From Indiicoccus explosivorum (GTDB lineage Bacteria; Bacillota; Bacilli; Bacillales_A; Planococcaceae): 40,569 nucleotides of DNA. Shown here piece by piece: positions 7,611 to 16,178 of this stretch (the first letter of the stretch is position 1; every line of letters starts with the position of its first letter). The stretch spans positions 1 through 40,569 of the forward strand of contig NZ_NHTN01000020.1 of assembly GCF_002167005.1 (NCBI RefSeq), given 5' to 3'. Under the pieces are notes generated by a model that worked only from the letters and a program-made list of their open reading frames with translations, searched no databases and was not told the DNA's origin. The translations under genes were made by a program, and so were the position numbers.

Positions 7611-8842
7611 CGTTCCGAGCCTTCCTCGACACCGAGGAGCAGCACATCGGCCTCGTCCCCCTCACGGAACCCTCTCGTCCCGCCCGGCAGGACGATGAGC
7701 GCGTTGCCTCTCGCAATCGAGGATACCGCATTCGATTTATTGAATCCGGCCGGACGCACTGAAAATCCGTCATAGATGGCGCGGATGAACCGGGTGAACG
7801 GGTTCGCTTTCGTGAAATCTTCCGCCAGCACTGCGCGCGTGTGCGGCAAATAGATTTTCTCCGCCCCCATCATTTTCAGGAGAGCCGGACGGGTGAACAG
7901 TTCGAATCCTGTGAAGCAGGCGGATGGATTGCCGGACAGCCCAAACAGGTACTTGCCTCTTGCGACGGCGACGGTCGTGACGCTTCCGGGCCGCATCGCG
8001 ACTTTATTGAACAGCACTTCCGCACCGAGCCGCCGGTAGATTTCCGGCAGAAAATCGAAATCACCGACCGACACCCCGCCCGTCGTAATCAGGCAGTCCG
8101 TCTCTTTCGCCGCTTTCCGGACGGCTTCCAGGCTGTTCTCCAAATGATCGGCGGACAGCTCATACATTTTACAGCGGATTCCCATACGGGCGAGCTGGGC
8201 GGCAATCATCGGCCCGTTCGAGTTGCGGATTTTGCCTGGGGCGAGCGGCTCATCCACATTGAGCAGTTCCGTTCCTGTCGACAGGATGCCGACAACCGGC
8301 CGCGCCGCCACTTCCACTTCCGCATAACCGAACGTGGCGAGGACCGCCACCGTGCCCGGCTGGATGAACGTTCCGGCGGGGACGACTTGTTCACCTTCTT
8401 GAAGATCTTCCCCTTTCAGCGAGACATTTTCGAGCGGCTCGAACGGTTTGCGGATCGTGAACGCGCCTGCCTGTTCCGACGTCTGCTCGAACATGACGAC
8501 CGCGTCCGCTCCTTCCGGCAGCTGAGCGCCTGTCATGAGGCGGACCGCTTCCCCCTGTCCGACCGTCCGCTTTGAAACTTCCCCCGCCCCGATGTGGTCG
8601 ATGATGCGGAAGGACTTCCGGTTCTCTCCGGAAGCGCCTGCCGAATCCGAGGCGCGGATGGCGAACCCGTCATAAGGCGACCGGTCGAACGGCGGGACCG
8701 GGTGGGTCGCCTTAATCGGACGGGCCAAAATCCGTCCCATGCTTTCCCCGAGGGGGACGGTCTCCGTGCCGAGCGGTTTCGCTTCCCGGACCATCCGGGC
8801 GACCGCTTCACTGACCGGAATCGGTTTTCTGTGTTCCACCAT
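7598..8842 (-). CDS. moeA: Molybdopterin molybdenumtransferase MoeA
   Basis: Inserts molybdate into adenylylated molybdopterin. The protein has 414 residues with the family order: an N-terminal segment ending [15 protein letters not shown], the [14 protein letters not shown] motif, and the MogA-like domain with STGTEL and [16 protein letters not shown], then [15 protein letters not shown]. The open frame extends upstream to 9016, but the ATG at 8842 has AAGGAG 9 nt upstream and gives the normal length. It is the first gene of the six-gene minus-strand operon and is divergent from moaC across 64 bp. Confidence 0.95.
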   Translation of the reverse strand: MVEHRKPIPVSEAVARMVREAKPLGTETVPLGESMGRILARPIKATHPVPPFDRSPYDGFAIRASDSAGASGENRKSFRIIDHIGAGEVSKRTVGQGEAVRLMTGAQLPEGADAVVMFEQTSEQAGAFTIRKPFEPLENVSLKGEDLQEGEQVVPAGTFIQPGTVAVLATFGYAEVEVAARPVVGILSTGTELLNVDEPLAPGKIRNSNGPMIAAQLARMGIRCKMYELSADHLENSLEAVRKAAKETDCLITTGGVSVGDFDFLPEIYRRLGAEVLFNKVAMRPGSVTTVAVARGKYLFGLSGNPSACFTGFELFTRPALLKMMGAEKIYLPHTRAVLAEDFTKANPFTRFIRAIYDGFSVRPAGFNKSNAVSSIARGNALIVLPGGTRGFREGDEADVLLLGVEEGSERWTL

Positions 8843-8906
8843 TGCTATCTGCTCCTTCCGGCGGCGTGCTATACTGGACACAATCACGTGTGAAAGGATG
8901 AATCCA
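8843..8906. promoter_or_regulatory. Divergent moeA-moaC intergenic region
   Basis: This 64-bp gap must hold the start signals of the six-gene moeA operon (minus) and of moaC (plus). On the plus strand TATACT at 8870-8875 is a good -10 for moaC, without a convincing -35. On the minus strand the same bases give TATAGC. The -10 boxes thus overlap, suggesting mutually exclusive use. A CACGTG palindrome lies at 8886-8891. No molybdenum cofactor riboswitch fits in so short a gap. Confidence 0.4.
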
Positions 8907-9395
8907 GTGTCAGAACTTACCCATTTCAACGAACAGGGCCGCGCAAAAATGGTTGATGTATCCGATAAAGATGAATCCGTCCGGACGGCGCGTGCCCGTT
9001 CATCCGTACTGATCAATGAAACGATCTACCGCCAGATCCGTGAAGGCGGCAATAAAAAAGGCGATGTGCTCGCGGTCGCCCAAGTCGCAGGGATCATGGC
9101 GGCCAAGAACACTTCCCAAATCATTCCGATGTGCCATCCGCTCGCACTCAGCGGCGTGGACATTGAATTCCAGTGGAACGTCGACGAAGAAGCCGCCCAC
9201 TATGAGATCATCCTCCATGCCGCCGTCAAAACGAAAGGGCCGACAGGTGTCGAAATGGAGGCGCTAACCGCCGCAGCCGCAGCTGCGCTGACGATCTATG
9301 ACATGTGCAAAGCTGCCGGCAAAGAGATGGTCATCGGGCCGACGATGCTGCTGGAGAAAACCGGCGGCAAATCCGGGGATTATGTCCGGGGCTGA
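8907..9395 (+). CDS. moaC: Cyclic pyranopterin monophosphate synthase MoaC
   Basis: Converts the MoaA product into cyclic pyranopterin monophosphate (precursor Z). Conserved segments are visible: [16 protein letters not shown] at the N-terminus, [14 protein letters not shown] in the middle, [14 protein letters not shown] and [11 protein letters not shown] near the C-terminus. I place the start at GTG 8907 because AAAGGA lies 8 nt upstream; the ATG at 8898 touches the ribosome site and is unlikely. This gives 162 residues, the usual size. It is the only plus-strand gene in a roughly 20-kb minus-strand block, and its last 16 bp overlap the 3' end of moaB. Confidence 0.96.
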   Translation: MSELTHFNEQGRAKMVDVSDKDESVRTARARSSVLINETIYRQIREGGNKKGDVLAVAQVAGIMAAKNTSQIIPMCHPLALSGVDIEFQWNVDEEAAHYEIILHAAVKTKGPTGVEMEALTAAAAAALTIYDMCKAAGKEMVIGPTMLLEKTGGKSGDYVRG

Positions 9396-9877
9396 CGGTG
9401 TTTCGTCAGTTCCTTTGTGATATGCTCCGCTTCCGGAATGATCAGCTTTTCCATGGCCAGCCGGACGGCGCCGGGCGAGCCGGGCAGCACGAACACCGCT
9501 TTGTCGCCGATGGAGCCGCCGAGCGCCCGGCTGAGGATGGCGCGCGTTCCGATCTCTTCATAACTCAGAAAACGGAACAATTCGCCGAACCCGTCCAGCT
9601 CTTTGTTTAGCATGGGTCTGACCGCTTCAATCGTTACATCCCGGCGGGCGATTCCCGTACCGCCCGTCGTGATGATGATGTCGACCTCCTCATGCGTCAT
9701 CCACTCCGCGACCGCTGAGCGGATCGCTTCCGGTTCATCCTTCACGATCACAGATGCGGTGATTTCCATACCCGCTTCCTGTGCAAGTTCCCGCACGAGC
9801 GGGCCGCCTTTATCTGTCACTTCCGTCCGCGTGTCGCTGACTGTGAGGACCGCGACACGGATTCCTCCTGCTGTCAT
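9380..9877 (-). CDS. moaB: Molybdopterin adenylyltransferase, MoaB/Mog family
   Basis: Adenylylates molybdopterin ahead of MoeA-catalysed metal insertion. The signature [11 protein letters not shown] and the strand [10 protein letters not shown] are clear; [15 protein letters not shown] is the conserved C-terminal motif. Two ATGs lie 6 bp apart: the one at 9877 has 8 nt to GGAGG, while the one at 9883 has only 2, so 9877 is preferred (165 residues). It follows the moeB/thiF-type gene by 15 bp and is probably cotranscribed with it. Its stop lies inside moaC on the other strand. Confidence 0.94.
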   Translation of the reverse strand: MTAGGIRVAVLTVSDTRTEVTDKGGPLVRELAQEAGMEITASVIVKDEPEAIRSAVAEWMTHEEVDIIITTGGTGIARRDVTIEAVRPMLNKELDGFGELFRFLSYEEIGTRAILSRALGGSIGDKAVFVLPGSPGAVRLAMEKLIIPEAEHITKELTKHRQPRT

Positions 9878-9892
9878 CTGCATCTCCTCCGT

Positions 9893-10909
9893 TCAGCCGA
9901 AAAGCTGGTGATAAAGCCGCTGCCCTTCCTTGGCATTTCTGATGCCGTGGATGAGAAGCCGGCCGTTGCCGAATAAAATCATCCGATGGCCCAGGGCGGT
10001 CAGTTCTACAAAATAAGGGGTCCGCCGTGTTCTCGCGTCGAGCCGGCTTCCGATCCGCTCCGCATCATCCAATGTGATCGGACGTTTCGGGTCGGGCAGG
10101 ATCTGGACGGCATCCCGGCCGCATAAAACGGCGGCGCCTTTTTTCTGTTCGCTCAGCGACGGGAACGCCGGTGAATCGCCGCATGTCTCGCATGAGGCGT
10201 TCCGGATGCGGGAAATTCCGATATCGAACTGGGACTGATCCCAAAGATTGAAGTGATGCACTTTCTTGCGCATGGCGTCCCGGTTGCCGGTGAGCCACTT
10301 CATCGCTTCCGCACACTGGAGTGCCGCTGTCACTTGGACAGCCGGCGCAATGATGCCAGCTGTATCGCATGTTTCATTCACAGCCGGCATCACCGGTAAC
10401 AGGCAGCGGAAGCAGGCGGATTCCCCCGGAATAAACGGAAAAACGGAGCCCGAGCTGCCGACGCATGCACCATAGATCCAGGGAATGGAATACTTGACGG
10501 AAGCATCGCTGATCAGAAGCCGCGTTTCGAAGTTATCGGTCGCGTCCATAATCAAATCGCTGGATTTTGCGAGTTTTTCCGCCATCGCCGCATCGAAGTT
10601 ATCCATATACGTATGGAGCCGGACATCGGACCGGATCGCCTTCAGCCGTTTTTCGGCCGCAGCCGTCTTCGGCAGCAGTGCTTTGGCATCTTCTTCGGTG
10701 AACAGCTGCTGGCGCTGCAGGTTCGACCACTCGACGTAATCCCGGTCGATCAGATGGATTTCCCCGATTCCTGCCCGCACAAGTGTCTCGGCGATGGCGG
10801 AACCGAGAGCGCCGCAGCCGACAATGGTCACTGCCGCTTCGCTCAAGCGCTGCTGTCCGTCCCGGCCGAACGGTTTGAATAGTATTTGTCTGGAATAGCG
10901 CTCGTTCAA
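9893..10909 (-). CDS. MoeB/ThiF-family adenylyltransferase (E1-like)
   Basis: An ATP-dependent enzyme that adenylylates the C-terminal Gly of a ubiquitin-like sulfur carrier; in this context MoaD is the likely partner, so a MoeB role is probable. It has the nucleotide-binding motif IVGCGALGSAIAETL, the acidic LIDRDYVEWSNLQRQQL segment, the DATDNFETR motif and zinc pairs CFRC and CETC. About 338 residues, the family size. An upstream GTG (10921) touches the AAAGG ribosome site, whereas TTG at 10909 has 9 nt spacing and gives the usual N-terminus NERYSRQILF. A role with ThiS in thiamine synthesis cannot be excluded. Confidence 0.88.
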   Translation of the reverse strand: MNERYSRQILFKPFGRDGQQRLSEAAVTIVGCGALGSAIAETLVRAGIGEIHLIDRDYVEWSNLQRQQLFTEEDAKALLPKTAAAEKRLKAIRSDVRLHTYMDNFDAAMAEKLAKSSDLIMDATDNFETRLLISDASVKYSIPWIYGACVGSSGSVFPFIPGESACFRCLLPVMPAVNETCDTAGIIAPAVQVTAALQCAEAMKWLTGNRDAMRKKVHHFNLWDQSQFDIGISRIRNASCETCGDSPAFPSLSEQKKGAAVLCGRDAVQILPDPKRPITLDDAERIGSRLDARTRRTPYFVELTALGHRMILFGNGRLLIHGIRNAKEGQRLYHQLFG

Positions 10910-10937
10910 AGTATGCCGCACCTTTCGAATAGATTAA

Positions 10938-10962
10938 GGGCGGCCGGCGAAACCGGCAGCCC
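10938..10962 (-). terminator. Hairpin between narK and the moeB/thiF-type gene
   Basis: Stem GGGC-G-GCCGG paired with CCGGC-A-GCCC (one mismatch, 5-nt loop), with no U-run on the minus strand. It probably acts as an attenuator or 3' stabiliser of the narK transcript, with some readthrough into the downstream cofactor genes, which have no clear promoter of their own in the 62-bp gap. Confidence 0.5.
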
Positions 10963-10971
10963 CAGATTCAT

Positions 10972-12468
10972 TCACTTTTTCGCTGAAGAGATGTCGCTGA
11001 ATGTCCCGACGTATTCCACCGTTTCACCCGTCCCATCTTTTACAGCACTGATGTTCAGCCACTGAAGGTATTCTTCCCCGTTTTTCCTGCGGTTCCATAT
11101 TTCCCCTTGCCAAACTTCTTTTTCCGTAATCTCTTTCCACATGTCAGCGTAGAAATCTCTCGGCTGCTTGCCGGATTGCAGGATCCGGGGATTCTGACCG
11201 ATCACTTCATCTTCTTCAAAACCGGTCAATTTTGTGAAAGCCGGATTGACAGCTTTGATTTTCCCCGCCAAATCTGTGACAAGCACTCCTTGACCCATTG
11301 AATTGAACACCTCGGAAGCAAGTGAGAGCCGGTCTGAATAGTACAACCATACCACGAGCACGAGACTGGCCAAAGCGACTTGCGACAGGAGCATGAACCC
11401 GATGGCATACTGCCCGGTCATCGAATGGATCGCCGCGAGCATGAGCGGCGGGAAGAATCCGCCGAGACCGCCCATCATGGACACGATCCCGTTGGCGATC
11501 CCTGCCTGCTTGTTGAAGTAGAACGGCACCAGCTTGAAGATGACCCCGTTGCCGATTCCCGCACTGACCGCAATCGCCAGGACGCCGATCCGGTAAATCG
11601 GCAGTTCGGGCGAAAACGCGAGCAGAATCGCGGCGAACGTGTAGATGGTGAATGTTCCGGCCAGCAGGAACAGCGGCTGGAACTTGTCCGCGAGCCAACC
11701 CCCGACCGGCCGGAGGAATGTCGCGACCGCGATGAATCCGGCAGTCCGCAGACCGGCATCCACTTTTTCAAGACCGAAATTATCGACGAGAAAGTTCGGC
11801 AGGTAGACGGTAAACGCGACGAATGAACCGAACGTAATAAAGTAGAATAGCGAAAAAAGCCAAAGTTTTTCATTTCTGTAGACGCTCTTGATCTGGTTCA
11901 GGAGCGGGGCTTTCGTTTTTTGTTCATGACGGTCACCGAAAAAGAAGTTGAGCGCCGCGAAAGCGAGCAGCAGAATCAAGTACAGTTTGACAGTCGCCGA
12001 CCAGCCGATCTGTGTGGCGATGAGCGGAGCGGAAAATGTCGTAATGGCCGTCCCGATATTCCCTGCTCCATAAATCCCGTTGACAAGTCCATGCTTTTCT
12101 TTCGGATAGTATTTCGGCAGGGATGTGACCCCTACGGAAAACACAGCGCCGCCGATTCCGAGGAACAGGCCGCCGATGATCAGATCCGTCATGGATGATG
12201 CTTCACTGATGTAGAAGACCGGGAACAGCAGCAGAACGAAGCTTACCAGGAAGATGATCCGCGCGCCGAAAGCGTTCGCCCAATAACCGAGCGGAATCCG
12301 GAGCACCGACCCGAGTATGACAGGAACTGCTGTGATGAGCGCCAGGCGCTCGGCCGGAATGCTGATGTCCTCTCGGATGAACGGCATTAAAGCGGAAATG
12401 ATGACCCACACCATGAACCCGACGACGAGGTTCGCCGTCTGCAGCGGCAGCTGCATTTTCTTGACCAT
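10972..12468 (-). CDS. narK: NarK-type nitrate/nitrite transporter fused to a C-terminal PAS domain
   Basis: A 498-residue membrane protein. Residues 1 to about 380 form a 12-segment major facilitator with the nitrate signature GAGNIGTA and the second motif GGLGGFFPP, as in nitrate importers and nitrate/nitrite exchangers. Residues about 383-498 are a complete PAS domain with its PAC part: SMGQGVLVTDLAGKIKAVNP, then GFEEDEVIGQNPRILQSGKQ, WQGEIWNRRKNGE and YVGTFSDIS. No kinase or other output domain follows, and the fusion is in one continuous frame. ATG start with AAGGTGA 6 nt upstream. Its own promoter has a near-palindromic NreC-like site. The PAS domain could sense redox or a ligand and gate transport, which is inference. 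Confidence 0.93.
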   Translation of the reverse strand: MVKKMQLPLQTANLVVGFMVWVIISALMPFIREDISIPAERLALITAVPVILGSVLRIPLGYWANAFGARIIFLVSFVLLLFPVFYISEASSMTDLIIGGLFLGIGGAVFSVGVTSLPKYYPKEKHGLVNGIYGAGNIGTAITTFSAPLIATQIGWSATVKLYLILLLAFAALNFFFGDRHEQKTKAPLLNQIKSVYRNEKLWLFSLFYFITFGSFVAFTVYLPNFLVDNFGLEKVDAGLRTAGFIAVATFLRPVGGWLADKFQPLFLLAGTFTIYTFAAILLAFSPELPIYRIGVLAIAVSAGIGNGVIFKLVPFYFNKQAGIANGIVSMMGGLGGFFPPLMLAAIHSMTGQYAIGFMLLSQVALASLVLVVWLYYSDRLSLASEVFNSMGQGVLVTDLAGKIKAVNPAFTKLTGFEEDEVIGQNPRILQSGKQPRDFYADMWKEITEKEVWQGEIWNRRKNGEEYLQWLNISAVKDGTGETVEYVGTFSDISSAKK

Positions 12469-12527
12469 TTTCTTTCACCTTTTTTCCTATAGTGTTGGAT
12501 TACGATTTCACTTAGCTTACGTCCTTA

Positions 12528-12592
12528 ATTATAGAAAGCAGGAAGGGTTATTCCTATTAGGGGAGTCCCCTTAAGGGAGAGGCGGAAACCCT
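12528..12592 (-). promoter_or_regulatory. narK promoter with NreC-like operator
   Basis: A perfect -10 TATAAT (minus strand; 12528-12533) has no recognisable -35. A GGGG-AGT-CCCC palindrome (12560-12570), flanked on each side by T/A-rich bases, is centred 34.5 bp from the -10 centre. It resembles the TAGGG-N4-CCCTA site of Staphylococcus NreC, with one base less in the middle. Further half-sites AGGG (12574-12577) and CCCT (12589-12592) lie upstream. The pattern fits an activator-dependent nitrate and anaerobiosis promoter. Confidence 0.65.
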
Positions 12593-12686
12593 AAATGGAA
12601 CACCGTCTGAAATGTGTGCGGCGAAGCTGCTTTTGCGGCTGGTCGCGGGAAGCAGAACAATTGCTATGAAATGTTTAAAACAAAAA

Positions 12687-12710
12687 AACCGCTTCCCGGA
12701 AGAAGCGGCG
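12687..12710 (-). terminator. Terminator of the nar-nre operon
   Basis: On the minus strand CCGCTTC and GAAGCGG pair around a short loop (about 12689-12708) and are followed by TTTTTTT. It lies directly after the hemerythrin-like gene and separates the narGHJI-nreABC transcript from narK. Confidence 0.85.
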
Positions 12711-12713
12711 GCA

Positions 12714-13241
12714 TCAGGTGATGAGTGTATTCAGTTTCTCGAACAGTGCGTCCTGGTCATCGGCACGCATTAGGTTCTCCGCCATCGGGAACAGCACGGT
12801 CTCTTCTTTCACGAAATGCACGGTCAGCACTTCGAAAGCTTCTCCCGCATCTTTGACAGCGGAGCGGAGCTGCGGGAGCGATAGCTCACTGAAATCGCCG
12901 CGCGTGTGGTGAAGGAAATGGCCGATGTAACCGTCGATTTCCTCATGCTCTTCCTGGATGCCGACGAGCGGCCCCTGTTCGAACCCGATATAGGAACCGA
13001 GCAGCGGAAAAAAATGTTCTTCCTCTTTTTCTGTATGATTCTTGAGCGGATCGAGAAAAGCGATGACGAGCCGGCGCAGTTCTTTCAGCAGCCGATGTCC
13101 TTCCTCTTCCGTTAAACCTTCGCGCTCGAACTGGAGGACGATGGCGTGCCATTCGTCCATCAGGAACGACAGGTAGCGGTGCTCGTTTTCAAGCACGCGC
13201 ATGCACGGTTCTTTGAACCGCAGCTGTTCTTTTCCTGCCAA
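12714..13241 (-). CDS. Hemerythrin-like (HHE domain) protein of the nar-nre operon
   Basis: A 175-residue soluble four-helix protein with the hemerythrin metal-ligand pattern: EHRYLSFLMDEWH (His21 first), NHTEKEEEHFFPLL, EEHEEIDGYIGHFLHH and HFVKEETVLFP. Proteins of this type bind a di-iron centre and handle oxygen, NO or iron. Start TTG with GGGAGG 8 nt upstream, 21 bp after nreC, so it is the last gene of the operon. Its place next to NreABC suggests a part in oxygen or NO handling during the shift to nitrate respiration (inference). It is distinct from the two other hemerythrin-type genes in the window. Confidence 0.85.
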   Translation of the reverse strand: MAGKEQLRFKEPCMRVLENEHRYLSFLMDEWHAIVLQFEREGLTEEEGHRLLKELRRLVIAFLDPLKNHTEKEEEHFFPLLGSYIGFEQGPLVGIQEEHEEIDGYIGHFLHHTRGDFSELSLPQLRSAVKDAGEAFEVLTVHFVKEETVLFPMAENLMRADDQDALFEKLNTLIT

Positions 13242-13262
13242 GTGAAACCCCTCCCGTGCCTG

Positions 13263-13910
13263 TCAGAAATTCAGCAGTTTTTTCTTCAATGCGTATTCCA
13301 CCAATTCCGGACGGCTCTTCAAATTCAGTTTTTCCATGATTTTCGCCTTATGGGCTTCCACGGTCTTTACTGAAATAAACAGTTTTTCTGCGATTTCTTT
13401 ATTGCCGTAGCCTTTCGCGACAAGCGGCAGCACTTCGAGTTCCCGCTTGGACAGCACCTCGAACGGGTTTTCATCATTCAGGCGCTGTTCCCCTTTCACG
13501 AACTCACGGACGAGTGACGTCGCCATCTTCGGGTGAATATACGTCTCTCCCCGTGAAACCGTCCGGATTGCGGTCAGGAGCTCGTCATCCGGCGCATTTT
13601 TCAGGATATAGCCTGAAGCGCCGTTTTTCAGGACATGGAACAAATACTCTTCGTCATCATGCATCGTCAGAATCAGGATTTTTGTGTCCGGAAAATCCTC
13701 CTTGATTTTTCCTGTCGCGATCAGTCCGCTTTCGCCCGGCGGCATGCTCAAGTCAAGCAGCAGCACATCCGGTTCGTGCTTGGCGACCATCGCATATGCT
13801 TCAATGCCATCCGCCGCTGTCGCAATGACTTCCATGTCCGGCTGGAAATTGAGGATCATCGAAAATCCGCTCCTGACAATGGCATGATCATCCGCAATGA
13901 CTATTCTCAT
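13263..13910 (-). CDS. nreC: Nitrogen regulation response regulator NreC
   Basis: A NarL/FixJ-type response regulator of 215 residues. The receiver domain has acidic Asp7-Asp8, the phosphorylation site Asp53 in [10 protein letters not shown], Thr in LILTMHDD and Lys in GYILKN. The C-terminal LuxR-type helix-turn-helix is [20 protein letters not shown]. In Staphylococcus NreC activates narG, nir and narT; here likely targets carry AGGG-N4-CCCT palindromes. ATG start overlaps the nreB stop (ATGA). Confidence 0.93.
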   Translation of the reverse strand: MRIVIADDHAIVRSGFSMILNFQPDMEVIATAADGIEAYAMVAKHEPDVLLLDLSMPPGESGLIATGKIKEDFPDTKILILTMHDDEEYLFHVLKNGASGYILKNAPDDELLTAIRTVSRGETYIHPKMATSLVREFVKGEQRLNDENPFEVLSKRELEVLPLVAKGYGNKEIAEKLFISVKTVEAHKAKIMEKLNLKSRPELVEYALKKKLLNF

Positions 13911-14986
13911 TTCGCCTTTCCTCCTGTCCGGTCCTGCCCGATCGGAATCGACAGCTGGACAGCCGTCCCTTTTCCGATCTTTGTCTGGACTGTCAAATCG
14001 CCGTGCACGAGTTCCGCGCGTTCCCTCATGCCGTGGAGGCCAAGTCCTGTTCCGATCGGATCGTCCCCTTTTTCGAATCCGGCGCCTTTGTCTTCCACTC
14101 TCAGCTTCAAAAACTGCGTTTCCACAGTCAGTGTCACTTTCACTGAATCGACCTGTGCATACTTGACCGCATTCAGCACCGCTTCCTGGCAGATCCGATA
14201 AACGACGGTTTCTATCTCATTTCCAAACCTTCTCGTCCCGATATCGGATTTGAATTCCACTTCCAGCCCGTAGCTTTGTTCCACCCGTTTGAAATGAGAG
14301 CGGAAGGCCGCTTCCAGGCCGAAATCATCCAGTGCTGCCGGACGGAGTTCCACGGATAGATTCCGGATATCATCCAACAGACGGGTCATCGTCGCTTCTG
14401 TCTGGCGGACTTTATCGAGGACATCCTGGTCCTGGGTCATATATTTTACGACCCGGAGATCGACGACGGCACTCAGCAGTTCCTGTGCCACGCTGTCATG
14501 AAGTTCCCGGGAGATGCGCTTCTGTTCGTTTTCCTGTGCTTCGATGACGTGCTTCATCATCTTGTTTTCATAAAGCCGTTCCTGGGTCTTGAACTGCTTA
14601 GTCAAATCACGCAGCATAAAGACCCGGACGCCGTTCTCCGGGTCGATCGTATGGAATGTGGCTGCGTAAGGAAGGACCCCTTTCCCTTCTGTTTCCAAAT
14701 ATACCTGGAACGAAGAGAAGTCTTCCGGATCCGAATTATGACTGAAATAGCAGCTGAGGCACGTCTGCAATTCCGTATCGCTCGTATAGCCTCTGCACGC
14801 CTGGCACATCGCCTGGAATTCGCCCTGCCTGAGCTGGGTGACAACATCTTTGTCGATAATCTGTTCCGCGGCGGGGTTCAGCGCAAGCGCTTTACCATTC
14901 GCATCGAAAAAGAAGATGGCATCTGTGCTGTTTTCAAACATCTTGATCAGCATATCGACCATTTTGCTTTCCTGCACCGTTCTCAC
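13907..14986 (-). CDS. nreB: Oxygen sensor histidine kinase NreB
   Basis: A cytoplasmic sensor kinase of 359 residues without membrane segments. The N-terminal PAS domain has four cysteines, C61-x2-C64 and C76-x2-C79, with the same spacing as the oxygen-labile iron-sulfur ligands of Staphylococcus carnosus NreB. The kinase part has the HisKA_3 site RISRELHDS (His163), RNLSVELRP, and the ATPase motifs [16 protein letters not shown] and GTGLGLHGM. Without oxygen the intact cluster promotes autophosphorylation and transfer to NreC (known from the Staphylococcus system). GTG start overlaps nreA as GTGA. Confidence 0.94.
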   Translation of the reverse strand: MRTVQESKMVDMLIKMFENSTDAIFFFDANGKALALNPAAEQIIDKDVVTQLRQGEFQAMCQACRGYTSDTELQTCLSCYFSHNSDPEDFSSFQVYLETEGKGVLPYAATFHTIDPENGVRVFMLRDLTKQFKTQERLYENKMMKHVIEAQENEQKRISRELHDSVAQELLSAVVDLRVVKYMTQDQDVLDKVRQTEATMTRLLDDIRNLSVELRPAALDDFGLEAAFRSHFKRVEQSYGLEVEFKSDIGTRRFGNEIETVVYRICQEAVLNAVKYAQVDSVKVTLTVETQFLKLRVEDKGAGFEKGDDPIGTGLGLHGMRERAELVHGDLTVQTKIGKGTAVQLSIPIGQDRTGGKAK

Positions 14987-15444
14987 AGAGCCATCAGTTC
15001 CTTCCCGTCCAAATTCCCGATGCCCTCTCCTGCTGTCTTCAGCATCATCTGCAGCAGTTCATCCGTTATCTCGTGCTCTTTTCTGCAGCCGCATAAGAGG
15101 ACGCCGGCTACGCGGCCTTTATTCCATAGGGGGACTGCCGCAACGCTTTGGAGTTTCTCCGACATGATGATCGGGTAGCTGAATAGTCCGTCTTTCTTGA
15201 TGAATTCCCCTACGCTCGGCAGCAGCAGCGGTTTACCGGTTTTAAAGACAAGGCCCGCAACCCCTCTTCCAGACTGGAGCACAATTCGCTTGAAGCGGTC
15301 GTTCAAGTTTCCGGAAGCATACTGCCACTTCAGGACAAACTGCTGCTCTGCTGTCTCAACGAGTGCAATTGCGACTAAATCACAGCCAAGTTTCTCACGC
15401 AGCCGATCGGCTTCATTCTGATAGTTGAATTTAATTTCCATCAT
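14983..15444 (-). CDS. nreA: GAF-domain nitrate receptor NreA
   Basis: A 153-residue single GAF-domain protein. The GAF pattern is visible from DLVAIALVETAEQQFVLKW through GRGVAGLVFKTGKPLLLP to VAAVPLWNKGRVAGVLLCG. Its position directly before nreB and nreC identifies it as NreA, which in Staphylococcus binds nitrate and relieves inhibition of NreB. ATG start with AGGAG 6 nt upstream; a second ATG follows. It begins 47 bp after narI; an imperfect hairpin in that gap (15462-15489) may lower expression relative to the reductase genes. Confidence 0.9.
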   Translation of the reverse strand: MMEIKFNYQNEADRLREKLGCDLVAIALVETAEQQFVLKWQYASGNLNDRFKRIVLQSGRGVAGLVFKTGKPLLLPSVGEFIKKDGLFSYPIIMSEKLQSVAAVPLWNKGRVAGVLLCGCRKEHEITDELLQMMLKTAGEGIGNLDGKELMAL

Positions 15445-15491
15445 AATTGTCTCCTATGAATGGAAAAGAAAGCCGGGCCTTCTCTTTCCAC

Positions 15492-16178
15492 TCAGTTCGT
15501 TTTATGTCTTCTGTACAAGATATAGCTTCTGCCGACATAATTCAGCGGCACACTCCATACATGAACAAGACGGGTGAACGGCCACATCGCGAAAATCGCA
15601 AATCCGGCCAATGCATGAATTTTAAAGGATAACGGCACGGCTGTCATGTAAGACGGATCGGGACTCAGCAGGAACAGTCCGCGGAACCAGATGGAGATTG
15701 AATCCCGGTAATCGAATTCCGGCTGTACAGCATTCGTGACGAGAGTTGCATACATCCCCATGAAAACGATCAGCAGCAAAAGCGAATTGACCACCAGGTC
15801 AGATGCCGAGCTCAGCTGACGCACGTTTTTCTTCGTAAAGCGGCGGAATGTCAGGATGACCATGCCGGCGAGTGTAATGAACCCGAAGAATCCGCCGATG
15901 TAGATCGCGCCGAGGTGATACAAGTGATCGTCCACGCCGATTGCGTTCATCCATTCTTTCGGGATGCCCAATCCGGCGATGTGACCGAAAATGACCGGGA
16001 TGATTCCGATATGGAACAGCAGGCTGCCGACCATCAGCTGCTTTTTCTCGATGAATTCACTCGACTTGGCAGTCCAGTGGAACTGGTCGGTGCGGTACCG
16101 GTAAATATGGCCGACGACGAAAATCGCCAGGCAAAGGTAAGGAAAAATAACCCACAAAAACTGATCAACCATGTTCAC
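15492..16178 (-). CDS. narI: Respiratory nitrate reductase gamma subunit NarI
   Basis: The cytochrome b membrane anchor that oxidises menaquinol and passes electrons to NarH. 228 residues with five membrane segments. The four heme-ligand histidines are at positions 56, 66, 188 and 206, matching the Escherichia coli pattern (56, 66, 187, 205). Start GTG with a GGGGG run 9 nt upstream; ATG two codons later is an alternative. Both overlap the end of narJ (14 or 8 nt). Confidence 0.96.
   Translation of the reverse strand: MNMVDQFLWVIFPYLCLAIFVVGHIYRYRTDQFHWTAKSSEFIEKKQLMVGSLLFHIGIIPVIFGHIAGLGIPKEWMNAIGVDDHLYHLGAIYIGGFFGFITLAGMVILTFRRFTKKNVRQLSSASDLVVNSLLLLIVFMGMYATLVTNAVQPEFDYRDSISIWFRGLFLLSPDPSYMTAVPLSFKIHALAGFAIFAMWPFTRLVHVWSVPLNYVGRSYILYRRHKTN

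Noticed and set aside
7841-8575. 244-codon plus-strand open frame inside moeA
   Set aside because: Shadow frame in GC-rich coding sequence; composition unlike a real protein.
8886-8891. CACGTG palindrome as an FNR-type operator for moaC
   Set aside because: It does not match the Bacillus FNR pattern TGTGA-N6-TCACA; a 6-bp palindrome alone is weak.
8843-9016. N-terminal extension of moeA
   Set aside because: It would run through moaC on the other strand; ATG 8842 has a proper ribosome site and gives the family length.
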